64,000 nucleotides of DNA, from contig BTPP01000001.1 of assembly GCA_037102815.1 (NCBI GenBank), positions 2,071,001 to 2,135,000 of the forward strand, read 5' to 3'. The stretch comes from Neurospora intermedia. Lineage: Eukaryota > Ascomycota > Sordariomycetes > Sordariales > Sordariaceae. Below the pieces are notes generated by a model. It searched no databases and was not told the origin of the DNA. It was given only the letters and a program-made list of their open reading frames with translations. Position numbers and translations under genes: made by a program. This document shows, in pieces, positions 35,446 to 46,778 of the stretch; the stretch's first letter is position 1; each line of letters begins with the position of its first letter.

Positions 35446-36076
35446 CGTTATGAGGTGGTTGCTAAGGGGGAAATGGTGGGGTCTTAAAGCGGAACGGGGA
35501 CCTTGCTGAACGCATTGATTTGCGGTCGTCGGATTGCAAAAAGATACAAACAAAGTGACGAAGGACGTCAGAAGCCAGTGGCGCTTCAAACAAAACAATC
35601 GCAACATGCAAGTGAGCACAATACTTGACATGCATGGGATATCATGATCCCCTTGGTAACTGCAAACATCGCTTGCCGCCTCATTTTTTTTTCCTTCTGT
35701 TTTTTCTTCTTCTCTTGTCGTCCTTTCTACTTATTCCAGAAGATGCCGTTAAAGCAGTACCTTGTTACTTCCCCGTCACTTCACCTCTTCATGACCTCAT
35801 CGCCACTAATCTTCTAATATACACCCTCATTAAATAAGTAATACTCATTACGTAGTAATCATTCCATCTTCGCGTCCAACAAGAATAGAACGCGATATGT
35901 ACAACTGAAGTGAGGAAGTCTAATAAGGGATCTGCCTCCTGCCAGCTCGTTTTAGGTATCATGGGGGGAGAGAGAGACCCTCAACACCATGATGCCTGTC
36001 TGTCATCCCTTGCCTGCACACCGACATGGGGGACTAACTCCATTAACATCCCAAATCAGCTCAGCCCCCACACTCT
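35446..36076. other. Intergenic region erg12-ram2
   Basis: 631 bases between the 3' end of erg12 and the start of ram2, both on the minus strand. It contains T-rich tracts near 35,683-35,720 and no supported gene. Confidence 0.6.
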
Positions 36077-37749
36077 CTAGTCCCGGTTTTCAACCCTCCA
36101 GAACTTCCAGCCCTCCCGTTCGCCCCGGTCGCCATGTACACCGACAAGTTTCTCAAGCGCCTCGTTACTGTCCGCACTGAGGAACTTCTCAAGGTCAATC
36201 TCCATACCGCCCTCCTCATCCTCGTCCATCCCGTTCTTCAGCACAGCCGGCCAAAGCACGCCAACACCGTCGCTACCGAGTGTTGTCTCGAATTTGGAGT
36301 ACCCCTCCTCATCCAGGCGCTGCTCCAGCTTATCCAGCTTCTCGCGCGGCACTCCCGGCCGCAGCAGCGTGATCGAGCATCCGCCACCACCCGCACCAGT
36401 GAGTTTCGTCCACCCGATACCCTCATGGTCCACGAGCTCGCGCACGCGCTCCAGGCGGGGGTGCGACACGCCGAGTGACACCAGCAGGCCGTGGTTGATG
36501 GTCATCATCTCGCCCACCTTGCTCAGGCTCTCCTCGTCCTCCGTGTTGAACCCTTGCTCCTCAATGAGCTGTGCAGAGCTTTGCGTGACCTGGTCGATGG
36601 CCGTCAAAATGGTGCCCACCAGCTGCGGGTGCTTCTTCTTCAGTGTGGCCACCTTGGCGACCTCGTGCGCCGTTGACTTGGCCGTCCTGGTGTCCACAAG
36701 GAGCAGCGGGAGCTTAGGGAAGTCCCACAGGGGGCGCACAGAGGGCGGCTGGTTGTAGTCTGTCCGCTGGAAGACGACCGCCTTACCCTGTGTTGATACT
36801 GTGTTGTCCACGCCCGAGGGATTGCCGTGAATGAACATCTCGTAGACAAATGCCCACCGGTTGATGCGCTCAATTTGTAGCCTGGCCTCCTCGGGAGGTT
36901 GGTCGGGGTGGGGACCAGACAGTGTCCGAAGCTGGAGCAAGAGCGCTGCCGACAAGCAGACTGCGATGGTCGCGCTGCTGCCCAGGCCGGCTCCGATGGG
37001 AATCGTCGAGCGCAATGTGTACTGGCAGCCGGGGAACGACTGCGAGCCAAGGGAAAGGAACATGTAGAGGAAGGAGCCGGCCGAGTTCTGGTGCACCTTG
37101 CGAATGTCGGCGGGCTTGTCTATCGAGACATCGGCGAGGAAAGGTTGTACGGCGTCAACGAGTTCTTGGTCAATCTCGGTGACGAGACTGTAGTAGTACT
37201 TCTTTTTCCCTGGTTGTTGGAAGATCTTCCATGGGAGCTCGTCGATATTCCACGAATGATTGAAGTCGATGTCAGGGAATTTCAGCGTAACAGTTCTCTT
37301 GGACTTGGAAAGCGTGTTGACGAGCAGGTAAGATCGCAGCGAGATGGCGGCAGCAATCGCAGCCTGGTGAAGAGAAACAACCGTTAGCCTCTGGGAATCA
37401 TTACCCCCTTTTCCAGCATCACCATGATCTAGGCGCTTGATCGACATACCTTGCCGTGAACCACTGCGTGCTCTCCAAACACAATGACTTTCCCCGGTGC
37501 CGAAACCATGAACGTCGGCATCATGGGACTGGACTTTTTGCGTTCCATTCTCTGTCGTATGGGTGTTGCCATGCTGTTGGTAGGAGAGCCCCCGTTGACG
37601 GCGCTGCTGGCGCTTTCTTCAATCGTCACTCTGAGACCATTGCTGGGGTTTCCGTTGACGGCTTCGCTCGCATCACCATTTACGGGTTGGTTTCCCTGCT
37701 CGGACTCGGGATGGAATCCATTGACTCCGTTGTGTTCTTGCTCCGCCAT
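36077..37749 (-). CDS. erg12: Mevalonate kinase
   Basis: Two exons (37,450-37,749 and 36,077-37,363) encode 528 residues. The 86-base intron has a GTATGT donor, a GGCTAAC branch site and a CACCAG acceptor, phase 0. GHMP-kinase motifs are intact: APGKVIVFGEHAVVHGK at about 84-100, PIGAGLGSSA at about 222-231 with the nucleotide-binding glycines, and TGAGGGGCSITL at about 422-432. The enzyme phosphorylates mevalonate with ATP in the isoprenoid pathway that leads to farnesyl diphosphate and ergosterol. It is longer than yeast Erg12 (443) because of an Asn/Gly/Ser-rich N-terminal tail of about 80 residues and an acidic insert near the C-terminus (DEDEEGG). It lies next to the prenyltransferase subunit gene on the same strand. 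Confidence 0.95.
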
Positions 37750-39756
37750 GGTCAGAGGTGGTTTTCTTTGTGCGTATGTTGTACGTAATCGACCCGAGCG
37801 TCCCTCGGTCTGTGTTCGGCGACACCAATACCAACAATGTTAAGCGGGAAGGGCTCTTCGGAGAGGGGCTCAATATACAAATCCGGCGCAACTGGGTGAA
37901 CCGTGGAATCGCCAACAAGATGATGGCTGAGTACTAGTTCACGTTGAGGTAGAACTGTGCCGAGGTGCCGATCTGATGAAGAGCGAGTCGGCGTAAGGCA
38001 ACTGAAGCTGCCTAGCTAGGTAAAGATATTTAGGATAATGGGCGCCTAGATTAGTTGGGGGCTCAAGACGACAGAGTGGTCCTAAAGCAACTGAGGGTAT
38101 CGCGGCGTAGGGATGTTGGTAAACAAGCGGGCGAGATGGAGGTTGTTGATGTACTGCCGATCCTTTTCTAGCTCGAGTCTGCAAGGTCCAGATGACGGAT
38201 ATTTATGCGGAGGCTGCGAACGAGTGCAATTGGTGTTCCTGATACGCCAGACGACCACAAGTTACACAAGGTGACAAGTCCCAGTATGTTTGCGATGGAA
38301 GTAATCTTGCAGACGTGCCGTGTTGAGGTTGCGCAAAGTGACAGTTTGATGGCGGCGGGCGCTGTCACGGTGTGTACAGACTTGGGTTGATTGGGTGCCG
38401 AGGGGTTGCCAACTTGAGAGATTGCAGCAACTGCGGCGGAGAAGATGTACCCCGTTACGTGGGGATAGCAAAGCCAGAGGCGGGGAGCTGTTATGTACTC
38501 CAGCAGAGGAGGGTCAGTGGGCTCTGATACCTATGATATCTCGCTCTTTTTTTCTTCTTCGTACTCTACGGCAATGGTGCCTGATGCTATTCTTTTTTTT
38601 CTCCTGTTGTCCGTTACGCCCGAACCTAAGCTACTATCTACGCCTAATCAGAAGTCTTTGCTGTTGGAAATCTCAGCCCACACGCCGAAGCCGTTACATA
38701 CTTTCCACGCTGAAAAGGGGTTGTCATCATGGACTTTGATTGACAGGGGTGGAGGCTTTTAGCTTTAGATTTCCTTCTCACGGCCGCTGATTGGCGCTTT
38801 CTGGCTTCTCAACACGACGCTAGCTTCCGGTGAACTGGACAACGCCTCGAACAGGGAGGGGGGAGCATCGGGAGATCACAAAATAACAGGGGCTCAGGAC
38901 AAGGGGAGCTCTACAGTTCTGCTTCCCCAAGCTCCTCACTCAACTGACAGCTGCTCCATCGTCAGTTGAGTCTAGACTGCAAAGGCGGCGCGTGGCATCA
39001 CCCAGAAACTCGCTTGGTCCAGGACAAACATCAGGCAGGGTCTTGGAGAACAACAAGAGGCTTTAAAAGTCCAAATCTTTGCCAAAGCTTTGAATTCCAA
39101 TCGACATACACTACGTCGGATGGTCACCTGAACTTCCCCTTGTCTCGTGGGTTTGTTAGCTCATTCCTGGCTATCTCTGGGGCCTTGATGACAGCCTCAT
39201 TAGTGGGTGGGTTCGACATGTTTGTCGAAGTGCATACATGAGTTGGCATCATGCACCGAAACCCGAACACTGGCGATGCCCGACTCTATCAAAGATCGTG
39301 GGCCCATTTCTCGTCACGTATACGACATTAGCAGGGATTTGATTAAGACTGTCCAGAGTGTCGCAAGAACTCATTATCGCATCCAATCTTTCTATCAGTG
39401 TTTCTTCTTACATGTATCTAGCCTCAGATGACGGCCGGCAGAGCCTCTATTGATGTTGGTAGAACGACAGAGCATCATAATGATTCTGTTCTTTGGGAAG
39501 TGGGAACGCGGATGGCATGATTTTAAAGCAGGCGCATATTGTCTACTGTGTATGGTGTCCCAACTGTGCCGCATGATTACGAATTTGGAGGTAGCCTAGC
39601 TTGCGTTTCGTATCGTCCCGAATGAGCGAATCCGAATGAACTACAACCATCACACATAAAAGCCGTGTACGGATTCAAGTTTTGCTGCATTTTAAAGCGT
39701 TCAGACCGCTAAGCTCACAACCTGGCTTAATCACTAACGCAGAACATATTTCGAAG
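37750..39756. other. Long divergent intergenic region erg12 / ABM-like gene
   Basis: Two kilobases between the erg12 start and the next start. Small frames of 60-110 codons are present on both strands without family resemblance or codon pattern. CATAAAAG at about 39,655-39,662 could be the TATA-like box of the ABM-like gene, about 100 bases before its ATG. No RNA gene was recognised. Confidence 0.5.
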
Positions 39757-40458
39757 ATGACTGTCACTGAAATTGCCATCATCCAAGTACACGCCGGGAT
39801 CACCGACTCTACCCTCCGAGACACCTTCAGCAGGGCCATCACTGTCCAAGACGCATGGCACGCTCGCGCCTTTCCCGACCGCCCCTCTTCCGCCTCGGCA
39901 CGGGCCGTGGCTTGTTTCCGGGGGATCGACGACGAGACGCAGATACTTCTAACAACGAGCTGGGGCTCGGTGGAGGAGCATTGGGCATGGATCCTCAGCG
40001 ACGATAACAAGCAGCAGATGGAGGGCTCAGACTTGACCAAGATCATCGCAAATCAAGGGCCGCCCAACCAGCCAGGCGGACTGATTCTTTTCCACTTGGA
40101 TACGAACATCTTTGGGAATAACCAGGACACTACCGCCAAAGACGTGATTGCACTCCTCGATAGCCCGGTCATCAGTGTCGAGAGATTCTTGGTCGACACT
40201 GAAAAGAAGGAGAGCTTTGCCGCAACGCTGCAGAAAGTGGAGGCGAGTATGGAAAAGGTCGTGCATCCTCACTTGGTCAGAAGCGGGCGCAGTGTCGATC
40301 GCGAGACGGGAGGTGAGGAGTTCGTATTGGTTTCCGGGTGGTCCTGTGTCGAAAGTCATACGCAAGAGTTCGATGCGTCGTCCCAGTCTTTCCTGTACAG
40401 TCAGCTTGCTGGTATCGCTTCGTCGGTGGAAACACAGCACTACAGACGGTTCCTGTAG
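39757..40458 (+). CDS. Dimeric alpha/beta-barrel (ABM-like) protein of unknown function
   Basis: A single exon gives 233 residues from the ATG at 39,757. A start at 39,682 would add 25 residues but has a poorer context and a non-conserved look. The protein appears to be two tandem alpha/beta ferredoxin-like halves. The first starts VTEIAIIQVHAGITD and has LLTTSWGSVEEHWAWI (about 70-90). The second has FVLVSGWSCVESHTQEF (about 195-210). The pattern 'beta strand ... W x S ... H' in each half resembles antibiotic biosynthesis monooxygenase and stress-response barrel domains, whose members are often small cofactor-free oxygenases or heme-binding proteins. No substrate can be inferred. It is convergent with rpl38. 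Confidence 0.7.
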   Translation: MTVTEIAIIQVHAGITDSTLRDTFSRAITVQDAWHARAFPDRPSSASARAVACFRGIDDETQILLTTSWGSVEEHWAWILSDDNKQQMEGSDLTKIIANQGPPNQPGGLILFHLDTNIFGNNQDTTAKDVIALLDSPVISVERFLVDTEKKESFAATLQKVEASMEKVVHPHLVRSGRSVDRETGGEEFVLVSGWSCVESHTQEFDASSQSFLYSQLAGIASSVETQHYRRFL

Positions 40459-40796
40459 TGCCCTCTATGTCACTTAGACACTTGGTTGGGAAAATGCGCA
40501 AGTCTCGGTCCAAGAATTGGTCGCTCATGAATGTGTATTCAGACCCTCTGCAAGGGGTTGGTTTGCGGTCGGTGAGACCTTGACAACTAAAGAGTCATCA
40601 CGCTGCTCCGAAGACCTGCACCTGCTCTCGCAAGTACTCCTGTTCCCAATCCCATGAAGGTTTCCCCCGATCCGAGAACGCCGTCTTAGTTCGCGAGAAT
40701 TAAATGTCCAGCACCAGAACCAGGCAGTTGAAAATCGTCATTCATTCGCTTCCCATTCGCGCCAAAGCAGCCATCAGTTCCTCATTGTCGAGAGAT
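40459..40796. other. Convergent 3' region, ABM-like gene / rpl38
   Basis: 338 bases between two convergent stop codons. Nothing else is seen. Confidence 0.6.
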
Positions 40797-41312
40797 TTAA
40801 GCAGTCTGCTTCTTGTTGCGCTTGGCAACGTCGGCGATGGTCAGGGCTATAGTTTCGCATGTCAGTTTCATCCTTTTCTTGCAACTGCTTTTTCCGTTTT
40901 GTCCATCTCTCTCTCCCGCTCAATCTATTATTCGGGGGTCGGGGAGCGCGTACAAGGAGGGAGGGAAGCCTTGAGCTTCTCAGCCTTGTCGGAGTCCTTG
41001 AGAACAAGGGTGTAGAGGTACTTCTGGCAGCGGACCTTGAACTTGATCTGCTGAGTAGCCTTGTTCTTCTTGATCCGGGCGGCTGTTGGGTGAAAGCGTC
41101 TCTGTTAGAAATTCGTTCGGTTTTCGCGACGGTGTTTTCTCAGGCAGGCCCTCAGCCAAACGTACCGGAAGCGTCCTTGCGCCGGCAGATCTCGATGAAC
41201 TGTAGTTGAAATCAAAGTTAGCAAAATAACCCATTTGCACCATGCATGCACAAATTCAGCATGACGACGGGCATTTCTGTACCTTCTTGATATCTCCGAT
41301 TTCCTGAGGCAT
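40797..41312 (-). CDS. rpl38: Cytosolic 60S ribosomal protein eL38
   Basis: Four exons (41,283-41,312; 41,166-41,199; 40,954-41,082; 40,797-40,846) encode 80 residues, the usual eL38 size. Introns of 83, 83 and 107 bases have GTACAG, GTACGT and GTACGC donors. The first has a GCTAAC branch site. Joined exons read [20 protein letters not shown], then [39 protein letters not shown] and [15 protein letters not shown], matching eL38 throughout. The protein sits on the large subunit near the central protuberance side. Dense introns near the start codon are typical of fungal ribosomal protein genes. It is divergent from the small gene at 42,007. Confidence 0.96.
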
Positions 41313-42006
41313 TTTGGCGACTTGGTGCTGGACTTCCCGTACTTGTGGTGACGACGACAACGGAGTTCAGGAGCGTGGATGAATTTTAGGTACTATGGAA
41401 ATAATTTTGTGTGGGTTTGGGGCCTGGGCGGTGCGAGTGGCTTGGTGGGGACGCGTGCGGGCAATGGGCCGCTAACGCGATGCACCCTTGTTTCCGCTGT
41501 CACTTCCGCCAGATCACACCTGCCGACGTTAGCGCAAGCTCCAAGTGTGGCTGATGCTGCACTTTTGGCAACTGAGTCGACTTTGGCAGATGTAGTGACG
41601 CAGGGAGCTCGTGTGGCGTCGACTTACCTCAGTCGCAGGCAGTCACCATTAGACCGTCTGGAACATCTGACGGGATTGCGCAGTTCGCCTTCAAGCTCGG
41701 TCGCATCTGGTCGAGGCCTCGGGAGGACACGATTCCAGTTTGTGTAATCCCAGATAGTATATAATCAAAAACTAATCACGCGGTCCTAATTAGAGCTTCT
41801 TTTGTTCCAAACCAAGTGCCACCTCATCAGACACCTCAGTTAGGGCGTTAACGTTTTGTAGTAGTGCGCCTACCCCTCTTGCCTTACCACCACTTATAAC
41901 GAAGACAACCCTTTTCCGAACTACTCGATATGCCCACGGCACTAGATAAAGCGTTGAGATCACGAGTGAGTACCTCTTCACAACAACACAACATCCCGAA
42001 GCAATC
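41313..42006. promoter_or_regulatory. Divergent promoter region between rpl38 and the SAP-like microprotein gene
   Basis: 694 bases between starts pointing apart. A 122-codon frame (41,379-41,747) lies inside without family resemblance. It is more likely a chance frame in promoter DNA. Confidence 0.5.
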
Positions 42007-42408
42007 ATGCTTGTCGAATCTCTTCTGATAGTTTCCGCGAGCAAGAACGCATTTCTTGGTGAGCTTCTTTTTTAACAGTCGGGCAGTCGACCGAAGCTTG
42101 ACTAACCCCACATAGCATTCGCCGGCATCGTGACGGGTGTCGCCGCATGGTCTATCTTTGGAGGCGAAGTGTTTCCTCAAGACCAGGCTGACCCAAAGGG
42201 CAATCCTGAAGAATGGACTCGCGAGGAGATGCGCAGATGGCTTGCACTGGTGAGTTTTCAAGTTTGTTAGAAGCTGACGCAGAACTCGAAGCTAATGTTG
42301 TGAGCTAACTTTGATGATCACCAGCGTAATCTTCATCCACAAGATTCGGACACCCGGGAGCAGTTACTTGAAAGGATCCAAGCGAACTTGAGAATCCCAA
42401 GACAGTGA
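42007..42408 (+). CDS. Small single-span protein with C-terminal SAP-like motif
   Basis: Three exons (42,007-42,058; 42,116-42,249; 42,325-42,408) encode 89 residues. All splice sites are good: GTGAGC and GTGAGT donors, a CTAAC branch site in the first intron, and TAG and CAG acceptors. Residues 1-35 are hydrophobic (LLIVSASKNAFLAFAGIVTG), a signal anchor or mitochondrial/ER membrane span. After PKGNPEEW comes WTREEMRRWLALRNLHPQD plus a helix with REQLLERIQANL. This has the helix-extended loop-helix spacing of a SAP motif, otherwise a DNA-binding element. A SAP-like module attached to a membrane anchor is unusual. I do not know the family. It lies upstream of ste24 on the same strand. Confidence 0.8.
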
Positions 42409-43246
42409 ACTGGTCGTGCTGGAGAAATTGAGGAGCCCTATGATATGTTTATACCCCTTGAAGAATACCTAGCCTGCATTTATCTCTGTTCCATGTTCTT
42501 GAGGACACTACTATCTTCATAGCAGGCTGCCCGGCGATGGTATCGTCAGCTGGCTAGAGGACACATGGCTGTTGAATCCTGTTCTCCCATCGTACTTGCA
42601 TACTCGTGATCCCAACCGCTGAATCCAAAATCGTAAACCAAAATCCACAGAGTATAACTACATATAGACATCGGGAAATGCGCCTTGATGTCAACAGGAA
42701 ACACTGTTTATGTTCGGAGATCTGTAGGGTGACTCGGCAACATGCGAACAATCCAGCGTTGCGTCCGGGTTCGCGGCGGGGGAACCTCTACGACCGGGCT
42801 TATCGATAAGATTTACCGAGCGGGGCGAGCGCAAGGAGAAGTACTATGGTGATATGGGTAAGTTAAACCCGTGGATCAGGTCGTTGGACACACAGTGCCC
42901 ACGAAGATTTGGCTTTGGTGGTCAGTGCAAGATACCTGACAGGGAGGTAAAACTTTTGCTCGTAACCGCAGTAGCCCGACCCAATCAGCATGTGTACAAC
43001 TTCTAGTGTTCGCGACTGCGCCATACACAGCAGGGTACGTAGCGGTACATGCCTGCAAGGAAGCTCCAAGCGGAACTGGTGCAAGGACAGGTTGTTGTTA
43101 CTGTTTGTACCTTGCCTGGCATTGTGCTTATAACCAATGCGGCGGACAATCTGACACGGTCTTTTGACTTTCATTGTTCCAACAAACAAACATTCCATTT
43201 GCGCATTCGGCGGAGCCTCTAGTAGACACGCCCTTATTGCGCGACG
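42409..43246. other. Intergenic region before ste24
   Basis: 838 bases with only short unsupported frames on the minus strand. The promoter and leader of ste24 must lie at its right end. Confidence 0.6.
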
Positions 43247-44829
43247 ATGGAGTTCCTTCAGGTACGTTTTGCGAAATCCTTCTCCTCTGACATCCAAGGC
43301 GTGCACCGGCTAACATGGCACTCTCAAAACGACAGCGTCTCGCGAGGTTCCTCGACCGGCCTCTCTTCCCCTGGAAGAAGCTGATCATCGGTTTCTCTCT
43401 CGCCAACTACTTCATCGAAGGTTTCCTCGGTTATCGTCAGTATCAAGTCCTCAAGAAGACCAAGGTTCCCAAGGTGTTGGAGCATGAGGTGTCCCAGGAG
43501 GTCTTTGACAAGAGTCAGGTACGATATCCCCCAGGCTACGGGCCAACCGCCCACCATTCTCTGACACACGACACAGGCATACGGACGCGCAAAGGCAAAG
43601 TTCGAGTTTTTCAGCGGTATCTACGGTCAAATCCAAAACATCTTGTTCTATCAGTTCGACGTCCTCCCGAAGCTATGGTCATTCGCCGGCAACCTCCTCG
43701 TTCGGTTCGCGCCAGCCAGGTTCTCCGGCGAAATCTCGCAATCTATCGTCTTCGTCCTGTCCTTTGTCGTCATCTCCCAGATTCTCTCGCTACCGACTAG
43801 CCTCTACCACACTTTTGTCTTGGAGGAGAAGTTCGGTTTCAACAAGTCGTCTGCCAAGCTTTGGATTACCGACAAGATCAAGTCCCTGTTCTTGACCTTC
43901 GTCCTCACGCCTCCGATCCTCGCCGGCTTTTTGACTATCGTACAAAAGACTGGAAACCAGTTCTTCTACTATCTCTGGGTTTTCGTCGCTGGTCTCCAGG
44001 TTGTCATGATCACCATCTACCCGATTTTCATTCTGCCTCTGTTCAACAAGCTCTCTCCTCTTGAGGAGGGTGAGCTCAAGAGTAGCGTCGAGGATCTCGC
44101 GAAGAAGCTCAAGTTCCCCCTCTCCGAGTTGCACGTCATTGATGGCAGCAAGCGTAGTGCTCACAGCAACGCTTATTTCTTCGGCATGCCCTGGAAGAAG
44201 CACATTGTCATTTATGATACCCTGATTGAAAAGAGCGAGACCCAGGAAGTTGTTGCCGTTCTTGCACACGAGCTGGGTCACTGGAAGTTGGGTCACACCA
44301 CTAGCCTCTTTGGCATCTCCCAGGTAAGCTGATGCTCCTTTGTCAATCCCGCTGGTTGCCATGAATTGTGACTGACAATGCACAGGCCCACTTCTTCGCC
44401 ATTTTCTCTCTCTTCTCCGTTTTTATCAACAACAACTCGCTTTATGCCGACTTTGGCTTCCACACGGTGCACCCTATCATCGTCGGATTCCTTCTCTTCT
44501 CGGACGTCCTTGGCCCTACCGATACCCTCATCAAGCTGGGCATGAACGTTCTCAGCCGCAAGTTCGAGTTCCAGGCTGACGAGTTCGCCAACAAGCTTGG
44601 TTACAACGCTGAGCTCGCTCGCTCCTTGATCAAGCTCCAGATCCAGAACCTCAGCACCATGGATGCTGACTGGATGTTCGCCACTTACCACTTCTCGCAC
44701 CCCATTTTGACCGAGAGACTGAAGGCTCTCAACTGGCAGTCCACTGGAAAGGTTGAGGGCAAGGAGAAGGCCAAGGATGGTGAAGAGAAGATTGATGTTG
44801 CTACTGCCACTGGGCGGGATGAGCTCTAA
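43247..44829 (+). CDS. ste24: CAAX prenyl protease Ste24 (zinc metalloprotease)
   Basis: Four exons (43,247-43,261; 43,336-43,518; 43,577-44,323; 44,386-44,829) encode 462 residues, close to yeast Ste24 (453). All introns are phase 0 with GTACG or GTAAGC donors. The first exon is only five codons (MEFLQ). Several membrane spans are visible (about residues 20-35, 85-110, 125-145, 165-185, 205-225, 316-335 and 345-360). The zinc motif HELGH lies at about 297-301 within LAHELGHWKLGH, and the third ligand Glu at about 376 in EFQADEFA. Ste24 is an ER and inner nuclear membrane protease that removes the AAX tripeptide from prenylated proteins and makes a second cut in a-factor-type pheromone precursors. 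The tail after residue 435 is lysine/glutamate-rich and lacks a family counterpart. Confidence 0.96.
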
Positions 44830-45368
44830 GCCAGTGAAGGATGATGCAAATGAGAAGGTGGATGAGGAATTGATAAATGAGGCTGGGATGCGTGGGATCA
44901 CAAATCAAAGGAAATCAGCACACTCAGCGAAGAGTACCCTACTCTATATTGCTTTTGAATCTTCAATTTTTTATAGACAATATAGAAAGAATCTGACTTC
45001 CATTACTGAACAGGACGGAGTTCATCAACCTCGAACCTTAAACTTGTTATGCAGTTCATTACCGAATTCAGACTGTATTGTCGAGGTAACACAAATGGCA
45101 TACCTAACCCTAACCCTTGCTTTTCGCAGTAGCAGCTGGCAACCGGGTGCAAAAAGCTCTCCCCGGACCCCGGCCGATCAATCGAACTTTGGACGGAGCC
45201 GATCCAGCAACCGCGCCCGCTCGTCGCGAACCACTCTATAGGATCCCCGAAACGCTTTGTATTCGTCCCGGCGCATTCGGTCTCGCCCGGTCCTGTTCCA
45301 CCCCCGCAATTCTTTGACGTCGACTACCACCACTACCATCATCGGCGACAACCACATCTGTAGACAAA
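44830..45368. promoter_or_regulatory. Intergenic region ste24-mrpl34 with telobox-like repeat
   Basis: 539 bases holding the ste24 3' region and the mrpl34 promoter. At about 45,099-45,115 it carries two and a half CCTAAC/CCCTAA repeats, a telobox-like site about 255 bases before the mrpl34 start. Confidence 0.5.
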
Positions 45369-45873
45369 ATGTCCAGGATTTTCTCGTCGGCCCTCCAGGC
45401 TGCTTTCAAGCCGAGCGCTTTTCTTCCCAAGACTGCCACTCGGTACGCTGTTCTGCTCTTGCCTTCCCTCCCCACCCGCATGCCAAAACACAAATATAGT
45501 AACTGACTACTGCCCTAAATACAGCTCATTCTCCATTCTCCCCTCCCTCCGTCCCGCCGCCTTGTCTTCCACCCCCAGTACCATCTTCCGCGCCCCCAAC
45601 GCCATCACCGCGCCCTCGGCCTCCCCTAGTGCTACTACCGGTATCGACGGCGAAGTTCTCGACCTCCTCTCCGCCTCCTCCCTTATTTCAAGTCATCCGG
45701 CGCTTAGCGGGTTGGGCTCCCAGATCCGCTGCGGCCCGCGCCCGACGATGAGCGGGGCGACGAGGCTGGTGCAGAAGCGCAGACACGGTTTTTTGAGCAG
45801 AGTTAAGACCAAGAATGGGCAGAAGACGTTGAAGAGGAGGCTGGCAAAGGGGAGGTTGAGGTTGAGTGCTTAA
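45369..45873 (+). CDS. mrpl34: Mitochondrial large-subunit ribosomal protein bL34m
   Basis: Two exons (45,369-45,442 and 45,525-45,873) encode 140 residues. The 82-base intron has GTACGC and TACAG ends. The mature domain is the C-terminal 40-45 residues: ATRLVQKRRHGFLSRVKTKN followed by GQKTLKRRLAKGRLRLSA, a close match to bacterial L34. The first 40 residues are rich in Arg, Ser, Ala and Phe without acids (MSRIFSSALQAAFKPSAF), a typical mitochondrial presequence. The stretch between is Ser/Ala/Thr-rich. bL34 sits at the base of the large mitochondrial subunit, bound to 23S-like rRNA. The gene converges with the lipase gene. Confidence 0.95.
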
Positions 45874-46778
45874 GTGGTTAGATGCTTGACTGAGACCCGC
45901 GGGATGTGAATGAGTGGAAATGGAGAAAAAAGGAGAATGCGGAAGTAAGGGGACACAATGGAGGGTTCGAAGAGCAACTATGTCGACGACGGCTGCGGCA
46001 CCCTTGGTCTGGTACGCCGGTTTCTGTTCAAGTCAGGAGTCCATGAAGCTCCAGAGACGGTCAAGGGATTGCGCTTGGTCTCCCATTATTTATGATCCGA
46101 GACGAAATTGCATACCGAAAAGCATACCGCAGCTATCTTTTCAACGACCACTCGACACTGACAATCATGGCGACCTGGGGAGACAAGTAATCTGTGACCC
46201 TCTCTCCTGGTACAACTGGAACCGGGCATGAAAGACTGCCAACAGCACGGAGGACCTTGGAGGTTGCGAAATGGCCGGGGTTTTGTGCCGCAAGCAGTCG
46301 ATAACCAGATCAACCCGAACGGACTGCTACGAGAAACTTGTACACTATGATAAATACGACCTGTTATACCCACCACTTTTACCAGCTTGCTTTGTACAAA
46401 AATTTTCAAGATGTAAGACCTTTTTTTTCTTTTCTTCCACACCTGGCGTGATCGCTTTTGAAGCTGAAGAACTGGGCTACGTTGTGTCATGATTGTTCGC
46501 TCTATTTCTGCGATACGACGTCGCTTGTTGTTTTGCTTTGAGTTCGGCCCTTCTTGACAGTCCTAGGATCCGTCACTTTTTGCTACCAAGTGGCACTCAG
46601 CAGCTAAGAACATACGGCCAACAAAGGTCACGTCCAAACATGTTCAGGCATCCAAGAAAGTGGTTTCACCGGCGTTTCATTGCTACTATTCACAAAGCTG
46701 TCTTCCAAACTTGTATTCACAAATCATGCCTTATTTAACTTTTTTATTAATATTCTCACATTGCAACCCTTGATGCTC
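45874..46778. other. Convergent 3' region mrpl34 / lipase
   Basis: 905 bases between convergent stop codons, with only short frames and no recognised RNA gene. Confidence 0.6.

Noticed and set aside
41379-41747. 122-codon frame between rpl38 and the SAP-like gene
   Set aside because: It lies within a divergent promoter interval and has no recognisable features.
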